Assembly (NCBI GenBank): GCA_964607575.1
Contig: CAZSLS010000009.1
Location: 8,275-72,274 of the forward strand
DNA length: 64,000 bases
Direction: 5' to 3'
Source of the DNA: BS750m-G57 sp964607575
Lineage (GTDB): Bacteria; Planctomycetota; Phycisphaerae; SM23-33
This document shows, in pieces, positions 53,706-61,870 of the stretch. A model generated the notes under the pieces. It saw only the letters and a program-made list of their open reading frames with translations. It did no database searches and was not told the DNA's origin. Position 1 is the first letter of the stretch. Each line of letters begins with the position of its first letter. A program made the translations under genes and the position numbers.

Positions 53706-53906
53706 GTGCGGATCAGGATAAATGGCGAATGGGCCGAACACGCCGACGGACTGACGGTCTCGGAGCTGCTGGCGGTACTCGATCTTGACCAGCGCCGTGT
53801 CGCAGTCGAACGTAATGCGGTCATCGTGAGGCGCAAGACATTCGATCAGACCGCACTTTCCGACAATGACAAACTGGAGATCGTAACGCTGGTCGGCGGC
53901 GGATAA
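53706..53906 (+). CDS. thiS: Sulfur carrier protein ThiS
   Basis: 66 residues from the GTG at 53706; a TTG at 53679 would add nine residues not seen in ThiS. The sequence RIRINGEWAEHADGLTVSELLAVLDLDQRRVAVERNAVIVRRKTFDQTALSDNDKLEIVTLVGGG has the ubiquitin-like fold pattern and ends in the Gly-Gly that is adenylated and then thiocarboxylated. It delivers sulfur for the thiazole part of thiamine. ThiG follows 32 bases later; the activating ThiF is not in the window. Confidence 0.93.
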   Translation: MRIRINGEWAEHADGLTVSELLAVLDLDQRRVAVERNAVIVRRKTFDQTALSDNDKLEIVTLVGGG

Positions 53907-53938
53907 CGTCCGGTTGCGATTTAACAAGGATAATTCAG

Positions 53939-54757
53939 ATGGGTCAAAACGATATACGGATCGGTGATTTCGAGTTTACCAGCCGCCTGCTGGTGGGCAC
54001 GGGCAAGTACGACACCTACGAACTGATGCGCGACGCGCTGGCAGAAAGCGGCTGCCAGGTCGTGACCGTAGCCGTGCGTCGCGAGAGGATGACTGACGCC
54101 GACGGGCGGAACATCATGGACTTCCTCGACGCCGACCGCTACACGCTGCTGCCCAATACGGCGGGCTGCTTCACAGCCGACGACGCGATACGCACCGCCC
54201 GCCTGGGACGCGAACTGCTCGAAGGGATCGACAATCCCGGAGCCGCCTGGGTAAAGCTCGAAGTGCTCGGCGATACCAGGACGCTGCTGCCCGATCCAAT
54301 GGGTACTCTCGAGGCTCTGAAAGTCCTCAAGAGCGAAGATTTCACCGTGCTGTGCTACACCAATGATGATCCGATAATGGCCTCGCGACTCAAAGACGCC
54401 GGCGCCGATTCGGTAATGCCCGCCGGGAGCCCCATCGGCTCGGGGCAGGGCGTACTGAACCCGTGGAACATCCGCATCATCCTCGAGCAGCTCAAGGACG
54501 GCTCGCCGGACTATCCGGTGATCGTAGACGCGGGCGTCGGTACCGCAAGTGATGTCACCATAGCGATGGAACTCGGCGCCGACGGCGTGCTGCTGAATAC
54601 GGGCATAGCGGGCGCCGACGACCCGATAGCGATGGCCCGGGCGATGAAACTTGCGGTCGAATCGGGCTATCTCGCCGCCGGTGCCGGGCGGATACCACGC
54701 AAACTCTACGCGACGGCGTCGTCACCGATTGAAGGCGTGATTGGAGCGGAGAATTGA
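53939..54757 (+). CDS. thiG: Thiazole synthase ThiG
   Basis: 272 residues, slightly longer than usual (about 255). Landmarks: RLLVGTGKYDTYELM, VTVAVRR, LPNTAGCFTADDAIRTARLGRE, the Schiff-base lysine Lys106 in AWVKLEVLGD, and VMPAGSPIGSGQG with DAGVGTASDV. It joins 1-deoxy-D-xylulose 5-phosphate, dehydroglycine and ThiS thiocarboxylate into the thiazole of thiamine. It is preceded by thiS and its stop overlaps the start of the next gene. Confidence 0.96.
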   Translation: MGQNDIRIGDFEFTSRLLVGTGKYDTYELMRDALAESGCQVVTVAVRRERMTDADGRNIMDFLDADRYTLLPNTAGCFTADDAIRTARLGRELLEGIDNPGAAWVKLEVLGDTRTLLPDPMGTLEALKVLKSEDFTVLCYTNDDPIMASRLKDAGADSVMPAGSPIGSGQGVLNPWNIRIILEQLKDGSPDYPVIVDAGVGTASDVTIAMELGADGVLLNTGIAGADDPIAMARAMKLAVESGYLAAGAGRIPRKLYATASSPIEGVIGAEN

Positions 54758-55233
54758 ATCCAGGCGATAAACCATCCACGTCATGGCGGTCCCAACTCGA
54801 TCGACGATCGACTATCTGCCTGTACGTGATTCTTATCGGCCTGGTGAATTTCCTGATCTACACCATCGCATATCTCATCATCGGAAGCGAGGCGATTCAC
54901 GGGAGAATAATCTCCAGCGGCGGTCAGACACAATACCTGTTGAGCGGGCAGACGGATCCCGTAAGCCGGTGCGTGTTTATCTACAGTGCGATCCATTCGA
55001 TCAGCATCTGGCCGACGTTCGGTGCGGTAATGCTGGCGATGCTAACTCTCGCCAAAGACAGAATTGTCGAGTCGATGCGTTCGGCACTGGTCCGCGGAAG
55101 AGCGATTATCACCCTTATCGCCGTAATCATAACAATCATCGCAATCCTCTTTACGTTTGTATTTACGCGCCAGTTCGTACGCCAAATGAGGTCCGGACCG
55201 CAGGAGGTCCGACAGGTGTCCGGAGATCGATGA
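54754..55233 (+). CDS. Small membrane protein of unknown function
   Basis: 159 residues from a TTG at 54754 that overlaps the thiG stop (TTGA), with GGAG about 9 bases upstream. Three likely membrane helices: ICLYVILIGLVNFLIYTIAYLIIG, IWPTFGAVMLAMLTLA and AIITLIAVIITIIAILFTFVF. The cytoplasmic C-terminus is basic. No family was recognised. Its end overlaps the start of the DinG gene by 4 bases (ATGA), so thiG, this gene and dinG seem to be one coupled unit. Confidence 0.7.
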   Translation: MNPGDKPSTSWRSQLDRRSTICLYVILIGLVNFLIYTIAYLIIGSEAIHGRIISSGGQTQYLLSGQTDPVSRCVFIYSAIHSISIWPTFGAVMLAMLTLAKDRIVESMRSALVRGRAIITLIAVIITIIAILFTFVFTRQFVRQMRSGPQEVRQVSGDR

Positions 55234-57215
55234 GTCTTTCTGTAGAAGACATCCTCGCCCCCGGCGGGCTGGTGGCCTCCAACCTCGACAACTACGAGGA
55301 ACGCCGCGAACAGTTGGATATGGCGCTGGCGGTTGGCGAGGGGTTCGAGGCACGGAGGCACGTTCTTGCCGAAGCGGGCACGGGCGTGGGAAAGAGTTTC
55401 GCATACCTGGTCCCGTCGATTCTCCAAGCCGCGGACCACAAACGCCGTATCGTGATCTCCACGTACACCATCGCGCTGCAGGAACAGTTGATCTCAAAAG
55501 ACCTGCCGTTTCTCGCCGACATTCTCCCGATGGAATTCAACGCCGTACTGGGCAAGGGGCGTACCAATTACGTCTGTTTCAGGCGACTGGCGATGGCGAT
55601 CAAGTCCAAGGACAAACTCTTCGTCAACGAGTCCAAGCTCGACATGCTCGAAACAGTCGCACGCTGGGCAATGGAAACTTCGGACGGTTCCCTGCAGGAT
55701 ATCGATTTTTCCGTGAGCCCGGATGTCTGGCAGAAGGTCCGAGCCGAAACCGGGCTCTGCAAGGGCGCCAAGTGCGATCACTACGGACCATGCCACCTGC
55801 GCCGCGCACGGAGGCGGATGCTCAAGGCCGACATACTCGTCGTGAACCACGCGATGTTCTTCTCCGACCTGGCGATGCAGGCCGAAGACCTCCAGTTTCT
55901 GGGCCGCTACGACATGGTGGTACTCGATGAGGCCCACACCGTCGAACAGGTCGCCGGCGACCATTTCGGGCGGAGCGTTTCGTGGTCGATGGTCAGGTTC
56001 CTGCTCCGCGACATCTACAACGCCAAGACCGATCGCGGTATCATAACGATGATCGGCGACGGGCAGGGGATAGCGGTCGTCAACCGGGCCGAATCGGCCG
56101 CCGAATCCTTCTTCCAGGAGTTGAGTTCTTACAAGGGACCGGCAATCGCGCGTAACGGGCGGATCACCCGGGAAGGAGTGGTTCCCAATATCCTGAGCCC
56201 CGCCCTTATGAAGCTCGCCACCATGGTCGCCGAACTCCGCGGTAAGGCCCAGAGCGACGACCACGGGTTGGAACTGCTGACCTGCGAGCAGCGGGCCGTC
56301 GAGATGGCCTCCAAACTCGATGCCCTGATCTCGCAAGCGGACGGGGGGCATGCATACTGGGTGACCCGCCGCGGCGCCCGGAAAGGCAGGGGCGCAAACG
56401 TCACGCTGGCCTCGGCGCCTATCGACGTGGCGCCACTGATGAGAGACCTGCTGTTCGACAAGGTCGCCAGCGTGGTGCTGACCAGTGCAACGTTGGCGAC
56501 GGCAAGGGGAGGCGCCCACGGATTTGACTACATCCGCACCCGCCTGGGGCTCGACGACGCCGACGAAGTACTGCTGACCAGCCCGTTCGATTTCCGAAAA
56601 CAGGCCAAACTGCACATCGAAACGCAACTGGGAGATCCCAACGACCTCGAACGGTTCGTCCCGCAAGCAACTAAGGCCATCGAATACTACGTCCGTAAGT
56701 CTGAAGGGCGATGTTTCGTGCTAATGACCAGCTATACCATGCTCGAAGCTGTGGCGGACACATTCCAGGGGTTCTGCACCGATAACGAATACCACCTGCT
56801 CGTTCAGGGACGCAACCTGCCTAGAGGGGCGATGCTCGAACGTTTTCGCGGTAACCGGCGAACCGTGCTGCTGGGAACGGCGAGTTTCTGGCAGGGCGTG
56901 GACGTCGCCGGCGAGGCGCTGCAGAACGTGATTATCGCCAAGCTTCCCTTCGCCGCCCCCAACGATCCGATAGTCGAGGCGCGAATCGACGCGATCCGTC
57001 AGGGCGGTGGAAATCCGTTCGTGCAATACCAGTTGCCCGAGGCGATTATTCGGTTCAAGCAGGGCTTCGGGCGGTTGATAAGATCCACCAGCGATACCGG
57101 GATCGTCGTGGTACTCGACCAACGCCTGGTGACCAAGTCATACGGAAAGAGGTTTATCGCTTCCTTGCCCGACATCGAGATGATCCGCGACGAGTTCTCC
57201 GCCCAGACGTCTTGA
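55230..57215 (+). CDS. dinG: DinG/XPD-type ATP-dependent DNA helicase with Fe-S cluster
   Basis: 661 residues from the ATG at 55230; in-frame text before it belongs to the overlapping gene. Walker A AGTGVGKSFAYL (residues 49-60), DEAH box VVLDEAHTVEQ (Asp233), and motif-VI text FKQGFGRLIRSTSDTGIVVVLDQRL. Four cysteines, one in NYVCFRRL and three in LCKGAKCDHYGPCHLRRAR, are placed as in the 4Fe-4S domain of XPD/DinG. Such enzymes unwind 5'-3' at R-loops and damaged or structured DNA. Translation is probably coupled to the membrane protein before it. It converges on the GGDEF/HD-GYP gene with a 1-base gap. Confidence 0.93.
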   Translation: MSLSVEDILAPGGLVASNLDNYEERREQLDMALAVGEGFEARRHVLAEAGTGVGKSFAYLVPSILQAADHKRRIVISTYTIALQEQLISKDLPFLADILPMEFNAVLGKGRTNYVCFRRLAMAIKSKDKLFVNESKLDMLETVARWAMETSDGSLQDIDFSVSPDVWQKVRAETGLCKGAKCDHYGPCHLRRARRRMLKADILVVNHAMFFSDLAMQAEDLQFLGRYDMVVLDEAHTVEQVAGDHFGRSVSWSMVRFLLRDIYNAKTDRGIITMIGDGQGIAVVNRAESAAESFFQELSSYKGPAIARNGRITREGVVPNILSPALMKLATMVAELRGKAQSDDHGLELLTCEQRAVEMASKLDALISQADGGHAYWVTRRGARKGRGANVTLASAPIDVAPLMRDLLFDKVASVVLTSATLATARGGAHGFDYIRTRLGLDDADEVLLTSPFDFRKQAKLHIETQLGDPNDLERFVPQATKAIEYYVRKSEGRCFVLMTSYTMLEAVADTFQGFCTDNEYHLLVQGRNLPRGAMLERFRGNRRTVLLGTASFWQGVDVAGEALQNVIIAKLPFAAPNDPIVEARIDAIRQGGGNPFVQYQLPEAIIRFKQGFGRLIRSTSDTGIVVVLDQRLVTKSYGKRFIASLPDIEMIRDEFSAQTS

Positions 57216-57216
57216 G

Positions 57217-59442
57217 TCAGACCGACTGGTCTACCGGTTCGGGCTCGGGGATGAGGACGACTTCGGGCCTGGTGATATCGAACGCCTCGTCCCGCGGAGA
57301 TATAACGAGCCGATCGCCAAGCTGCGCGGCGACCTTGAGGAACGCCGAAACAACCGCCGGATCGAATTGCGTGCCCGAACCCTCGCGGATTTCCTTCAGC
57401 GCTTCGGTCGGTGTATGTGCCTCACGGAAGGTGCGCGGCGAGGTCATCGCGTCGAACGAGTCGCCCACCGCCAGAATCCTCGCGGTCAGCGGGATCGCCG
57501 CACCGGCCAGACCGTCGGGGTATCCAGTACCGTCGAAGTGTTCGTGGTGCGACCGAACGGCGGGGATCTCCTGCTCGAGGAATTCCATACCCTGCATCAT
57601 CTGCACGGCCTGCAGAGGATGGGATTGCATGATCTCGATCTGCTCGGGTGTCAGTGCCTCCGGGCAGAGCAGTACTGAATCAGGCAGTGACAGCATACCG
57701 ATATCGTGCAGCATTGCCGATATCTCCAGCCGCTGTATGAGGTCGTCGGGCAGGCCCATTTCGCGGGATATCAGTACGACGTATCGCTGGACTTTCTGGA
57801 CGTGATCGCGCATGTAGTGATCGCGCCGTTCGATCAGGTCGACGATTTCCTGTACTGCCTGCAGGAAGACGTCCTTGAATCGAGAGTCGAGTCCGGCGAG
57901 TTTCTTCTGGAGAGTATCCTTGCTGGCCCCCTTCCCGGACAGTGCCTTGGGCACGCCGGTGATTGCGTCGAATTCGACTATGCAATTCCTTCCGCGTTCC
58001 TTTGCGGCGTACAGCGCACGGTCGGCACGGTTTACCATATCCGCGCTCGTCTTGATGTCCTTGGCGCTCAGGTCGGCTACGCCGATTGACAGAGTCACGT
58101 TCAACTGGAGTTCGTCCGAACTGGTAGTTTCCGCCGCCACGAGGTGCTGGATACGCGATGCTACCGCGGCTGCGTCCGGAGCGGAGGTTTCCGGAAGGAG
58201 TATTGCGAACTCGTCGCCGCCGATTCTCGCCGGCAGGTCGGCTTTTCGGCAAGCCTGGCGTATTGCCCGTGATACTGTCTTGAGCAGTTCGTCTCCGAGA
58301 AGGTGTCCACCGGCGTCGTTGACGGCCTTGAAGAAATCCACGTCGATTGTTACCAGCGACATGGGTCGCCGGTATCGCGTAGCCTGGTGGAAGAAGGCGC
58401 TGAGGACCTCCTCGAAATGCCTTCGGTTGGCAAGGTTGGTAAGTTCGTCGGTTTTGGAAATATGGGCCAGGTCCCGGAATGCTCCCTGCAGTTTTCTCGC
58501 GAGCATGAGCGGTTCACCGTGCAGACCTCGCGTCAGGTTGTCCGTCGACTCGCTCTCGAGCTGGTCTATGTCCTGCAGGCGTCTCAGCAGGCGGATTACT
58601 GGTCCGGTAATCAGTATATGGGCTCCGACAATGACCAATCCCGCCAGGCTCATCGACATCGACAGTATTATCAGAACCTGCCTGCGGGCGTTTGCGGCCT
58701 GTAGGCGAATGTACGGGACCGGTTGGCTGGCGCGGAAGAAAGCGAGCACTTTACCGTTGGGACTGCGGACCAGCCAACTCACCGACAACCTGTTTTCCGA
58801 GGATACCCATTGTGCGTTGGCGTCTATTTTTACCGCTTCGGGGTCCGCACGAAGAGAGCCCTCCCACGGTACGAGAGCCAACTCACCACCACTGGTGTTC
58901 CAGAGGCTCGTTCGCACCGCAGCCCCGATCAACGTGACGACCCAGATCTCGCGGTTCTGCGGGTCCTTGGGCAAGGCGTGGCGAGCGAACACCACCGGTC
59001 CGCAGTTAGGCAGGTCCAGAACGCCCTTGGGGACGTCATCAGGAATCAACGGTACCGACTTCGGTACGAGTGAATTGCCCGGACGCGACCACCGGTGGGT
59101 TATCTTCCCATCTGAATCCGTCATCCAGACCATGTCGAGCCCCGAATCACTTACTGCGCCACTGGCCCAGAGAGCAAAGCGGTTGTCCGCGTCGGGACCG
59201 TCGCCCAGAATACCGCTGCTATCGGCGCAGCTCGCCAGTGCCGAGGCCACCTGATCGAGAGCATCCTGCCTGGCAGCCAAAGCGAGCATCACCTGCGATC
59301 GGGTCTGATTGGCCTCGTTCTGCAGAGCGTCGCGCTCCTGTTCAAAAACACGCGGGCGCAGATAAAAGGCATCTGTGATGAATATACCGGCCGTCGCAAC
59401 TGCTGCCAGCAGCAGAAGAATCGTTGGGGAAGTCAGTTTCAT
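57217..59442 (-). CDS. Membrane sensor with GGDEF and HD-GYP domains
   Basis: 741 residues from the ATG at 59442 (AAAGG upstream); ATGs at 59463 and 59490 are alternatives. N-terminal helix TILLLLAAVATAGIFITDAFYL, a periplasmic domain of about 230 residues resembling CHASE4, and a second helix (QVLIILSMSMSLAGLVIVGAHILIT). The GGDEF domain is intact (ARIGGDEFAILLPE) with a product-inhibition RxxD site (RKAD) five residues before it. The HD-GYP domain follows (LHDIGML, then HHEHFDGTGYPDGL). It should both make and degrade cyclic-di-GMP, or use one activity to regulate the other. The response regulator encoded 156 bases upstream on the same strand may be its partner. Confidence 0.93.
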   Translation of the reverse strand: MKLTSPTILLLLAAVATAGIFITDAFYLRPRVFEQERDALQNEANQTRSQVMLALAARQDALDQVASALASCADSSGILGDGPDADNRFALWASGAVSDSGLDMVWMTDSDGKITHRWSRPGNSLVPKSVPLIPDDVPKGVLDLPNCGPVVFARHALPKDPQNREIWVVTLIGAAVRTSLWNTSGGELALVPWEGSLRADPEAVKIDANAQWVSSENRLSVSWLVRSPNGKVLAFFRASQPVPYIRLQAANARRQVLIILSMSMSLAGLVIVGAHILITGPVIRLLRRLQDIDQLESESTDNLTRGLHGEPLMLARKLQGAFRDLAHISKTDELTNLANRRHFEEVLSAFFHQATRYRRPMSLVTIDVDFFKAVNDAGGHLLGDELLKTVSRAIRQACRKADLPARIGGDEFAILLPETSAPDAAAVASRIQHLVAAETTSSDELQLNVTLSIGVADLSAKDIKTSADMVNRADRALYAAKERGRNCIVEFDAITGVPKALSGKGASKDTLQKKLAGLDSRFKDVFLQAVQEIVDLIERRDHYMRDHVQKVQRYVVLISREMGLPDDLIQRLEISAMLHDIGMLSLPDSVLLCPEALTPEQIEIMQSHPLQAVQMMQGMEFLEQEIPAVRSHHEHFDGTGYPDGLAGAAIPLTARILAVGDSFDAMTSPRTFREAHTPTEALKEIREGSGTQFDPAVVSAFLKVAAQLGDRLVISPRDEAFDITRPEVVLIPEPEPVDQSV

Positions 59443-59598
59443 ACCTGCAAACCTTTTGCGCATTTTAGAACTCCACGGGCCGATATCCATAGTCTAAGGA
59501 GGCGACCCAATATGACTATCGGCATCAGACTCGTCCGGCTTTACCTGTAAGTTCAGTACCTCAGATGCACTTGACCCCACCGCGGTAGTACCGCCTAT

Positions 59599-60291
59599 TT
59601 AAATTGTAACAATCCCTTTGCGAAGTGCAAATTTTACCAGAGAAATTTGATCGTGAATATCGAGCTTGTTCATGAGGCGCATGCGATGCGTATCGACGGT
59701 TTTAACCGATAATCCCAGCACCTCAGCGATGTTACGGTTTATTCTGCCTTCGGCGATCATTTGAAGAACCTGTCGCTCGCGACTGGTCAAACGTTCGTAG
59801 GGGTCGTCGTGACTCTTGGTAACCTGCTCCAGGATATCTCGAGGGATCCCCGGACCGAGGTATAGTTCACCGCGAGCCACTGCTGAAACGGCTTCGTGCA
59901 ACTCTGTCGTAGCCGATTCCTTCAGCAGATAACCCGTTGCGCCATATTCTATTGCGCGCACGATGAATTGGGGGTCGCTGTGCATGCTGAGGATAAGAAC
60001 GTTGGTGCGGTTGCAGCGCTTGACGATATCGCGGCAGACATCCAGACCGTTCAAACCCGGCATGGTGATATCGAGTACCACTACGTCAGGTTCGAGGCGC
60101 TTGACGTCCGGTAGAACGGACAGACCATCCCCGCTCTGCCCGATTATCGAGAACCTGCCACCATCTCTATCCAACAGCGATGCAAGTCCCTCGCGCACCA
60201 TGGCATGATCGTCTGCCAGGTAAATCGTGACAGAGTCCGACTTGCCACCGTTCAAACTCTCTGACCGTCCCTGTGATTTCTTCTTTGCCAT
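59599..60291 (-). CDS. NarL/FixJ-family response regulator
   Basis: 230 residues with GGGGAG 5 bases upstream. A basic, Ser/Gly-rich lead of about 20 residues precedes the receiver domain: VTIYLADDHAMVREGL (acidic pair), phosphoacceptor Asp74 in VVVLDITMPGLNG, and Lys in YLLKESA. The LuxR-type HTH is LTSRERQVLQMIAEGRINRNIAEVLGLSVKTVDTHRMRLMNKL. The cognate histidine kinase is not in the window. It may be read together with the GGDEF/HD-GYP gene downstream. Confidence 0.95.
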   Translation of the reverse strand: MAKKKSQGRSESLNGGKSDSVTIYLADDHAMVREGLASLLDRDGGRFSIIGQSGDGLSVLPDVKRLEPDVVVLDITMPGLNGLDVCRDIVKRCNRTNVLILSMHSDPQFIVRAIEYGATGYLLKESATTELHEAVSAVARGELYLGPGIPRDILEQVTKSHDDPYERLTSRERQVLQMIAEGRINRNIAEVLGLSVKTVDTHRMRLMNKLDIHDQISLVKFALRKGIVTI

Positions 60292-60446
60292 CTAAACTCC
60301 CCGTGACAATTCAGCGTTCCATGTAGTTCAGCCCCAACGCGCTCACAGCGTACAACTCAATCTGCATATTCCATACACCAGGGATATGATACGTTCCTGC
60401 TGGGGATTCGTCAACCCCATATTCCCCCTTTAACGCCTAACTCCGC

Positions 60447-61604
60447 TCAGATACCCAGTTCTGCGCGGATTGCTTCAACCACCGCAGGCGTGCCCGGACG
60501 GAAGAGTTTTCGGGCGTTGTCTGCAAGTTGCTTCAGGGCAACGGGATCGTCGAGTAGTCGGCGGACTTCGGCGGGCACGTCGCTGTATCGGCGTGTCACG
60601 ATGGCCGCTCCGTTTCCGCGGAAATATGTCGCGTTTGCAGCTTCTTGTCCGGGAATGGGTCTGGGCAGGATCATCGGCGCGCCTGCGGCGAGGCATTCGG
60701 CGGTCGCTATTCCGCCGGCCTTGGTGACCATCAGCGAGCTTGCCCAAACCAATTCTTGAACGCGGTCGGTAAACGATACCGGAAACAGCCCGTCGACTTT
60801 TGAGGCCAGTTTGCCCAATTGCCCCAGAAGTTTCTTGTTCCTCCCGCCGAGTACCACCAGGGATATTTCCGGGCAGAGTTGCAGGATTCTTCGGGCGATT
60901 TTGACCACCGGTCCGCACGTGAATTCCGTACCGCCGCTGAGGACAACGACCTTCTTGTCGGCGGGCAGTCGCCAATCGGCGAGGACCTTCCGGCGATTGG
61001 GCTCCCGGAGCCACTTGGGGTGAATCGGCATACCACTGATGGTAATGGCGTCGCGGTCGATTCCCCATCTTACAAGTTTTTCGAGACCCGCATCCGATGG
61101 CAGGAACCACCGCTTGATACCTCCTGCCAACCAGAAACGGTGCTGGTCGTGATCTGTAACCGCCACGAACTGCGGCGCGCTGAACTGGCCTTTGGCGGCC
61201 ATGTTCGAAAGGATGGTTGACGAAAGAAAATGAGTATGCACCACGAGGTCGGTTTGGACCGCCTGCATATACCGGCGGAACTTCCTCATCACCAGTCGCT
61301 CGTGCCAGAGGCGCCGCCTCTCCATCAGGCCCAGCTTCGGACCCTGCGGATGGTTGGTCATGCGATATCCCAGCCCGTACATCATGGGCATGCGCGTAAC
61401 GGCGACGGCGAAGCCCTTGGCGTAGTAAGCACGAAACAACCGCGGCGCAAGGGTCAGTGTGTCGAGTACGTCGACTTGCGGAGGGTTGGGCGACTCAGCG
61501 AGACCCGCGGCGATGGCTCGGGCGGCGGCGTTATGCCCGGCGCCTACCGATGCGGTCGCTATCAGCACTCGCGGTGCGTTTGGGGATGTTCCTGAAGCAC
61601 TCAT
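60447..61604 (-). CDS. MGDG synthase/UgtP-like glycosyltransferase
   Basis: 385 residues, GT-B fold. N-terminal VLIATASVGAGHNAAARAIAAGL is the MGDG-synthase signature (GHN-A), followed by a lipid-acceptor-type domain; the C-terminal half has VVLSGGTEF, LVVLGGRNKKL and KAGGIATAECLAAGAPMILPRPIPGQEAANATYF, the MurG/UgtP donor-sugar site (G-G-x-x-T-x-E and the Q-E-x-x-N motif). It probably adds galactose or glucose to diacylglycerol or a related lipid at the membrane. No ribosome site is obvious. Located between the response regulator and the divergent rpoD. Confidence 0.9.
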   Translation of the reverse strand: MSASGTSPNAPRVLIATASVGAGHNAAARAIAAGLAESPNPPQVDVLDTLTLAPRLFRAYYAKGFAVAVTRMPMMYGLGYRMTNHPQGPKLGLMERRRLWHERLVMRKFRRYMQAVQTDLVVHTHFLSSTILSNMAAKGQFSAPQFVAVTDHDQHRFWLAGGIKRWFLPSDAGLEKLVRWGIDRDAITISGMPIHPKWLREPNRRKVLADWRLPADKKVVVLSGGTEFTCGPVVKIARRILQLCPEISLVVLGGRNKKLLGQLGKLASKVDGLFPVSFTDRVQELVWASSLMVTKAGGIATAECLAAGAPMILPRPIPGQEAANATYFRGNGAAIVTRRYSDVPAEVRRLLDDPVALKQLADNARKLFRPGTPAVVEAIRAELGI

Positions 61605-61791
61605 TTTGGTCTGCTGGTACTATGGCGGTCTCGATCAGGCGTAAGTAATCTACCGAATCTTGCCGGGTTTTTCAAAGATTTGCGCCGCACCCGGTTATGG
61701 TATTGTCCAGTTCGGGCGAATTGCCCCGGGCTATGAATATATCGCCAAAACAGCGGTTCTCTGCAAAACTGTCGCAGAATACGGAAAATCA

Positions 61792-61821
61792 TTGACAATC
61801 GGGGCTATAATCACATAAACT
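61792..61821 (+). promoter_or_regulatory. Candidate promoter of the primary sigma factor gene
   Basis: TTGACA at 61792-61797 is followed 18 bases later by TAAACT (61816-61821), 50 bases before the ATG at 61871. A TATAAT at 61806-61811 is too close to pair with it, but could belong to an alternative start with a poor -35. AGGAG precedes the ATG by 8 bases. Confidence 0.45.
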
Positions 61822-61870
61822 ACGGAACGATTGTATCCCCAGTTTTGGTGATACCGCAGGAGCACAACGG

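Noticed and set aside
61806..61811. TATAAT as the rpoD -10 box paired with the TTGACA at 61792
   Set aside because: The spacing is only 8 bases, too short for a sigma-70 promoter.
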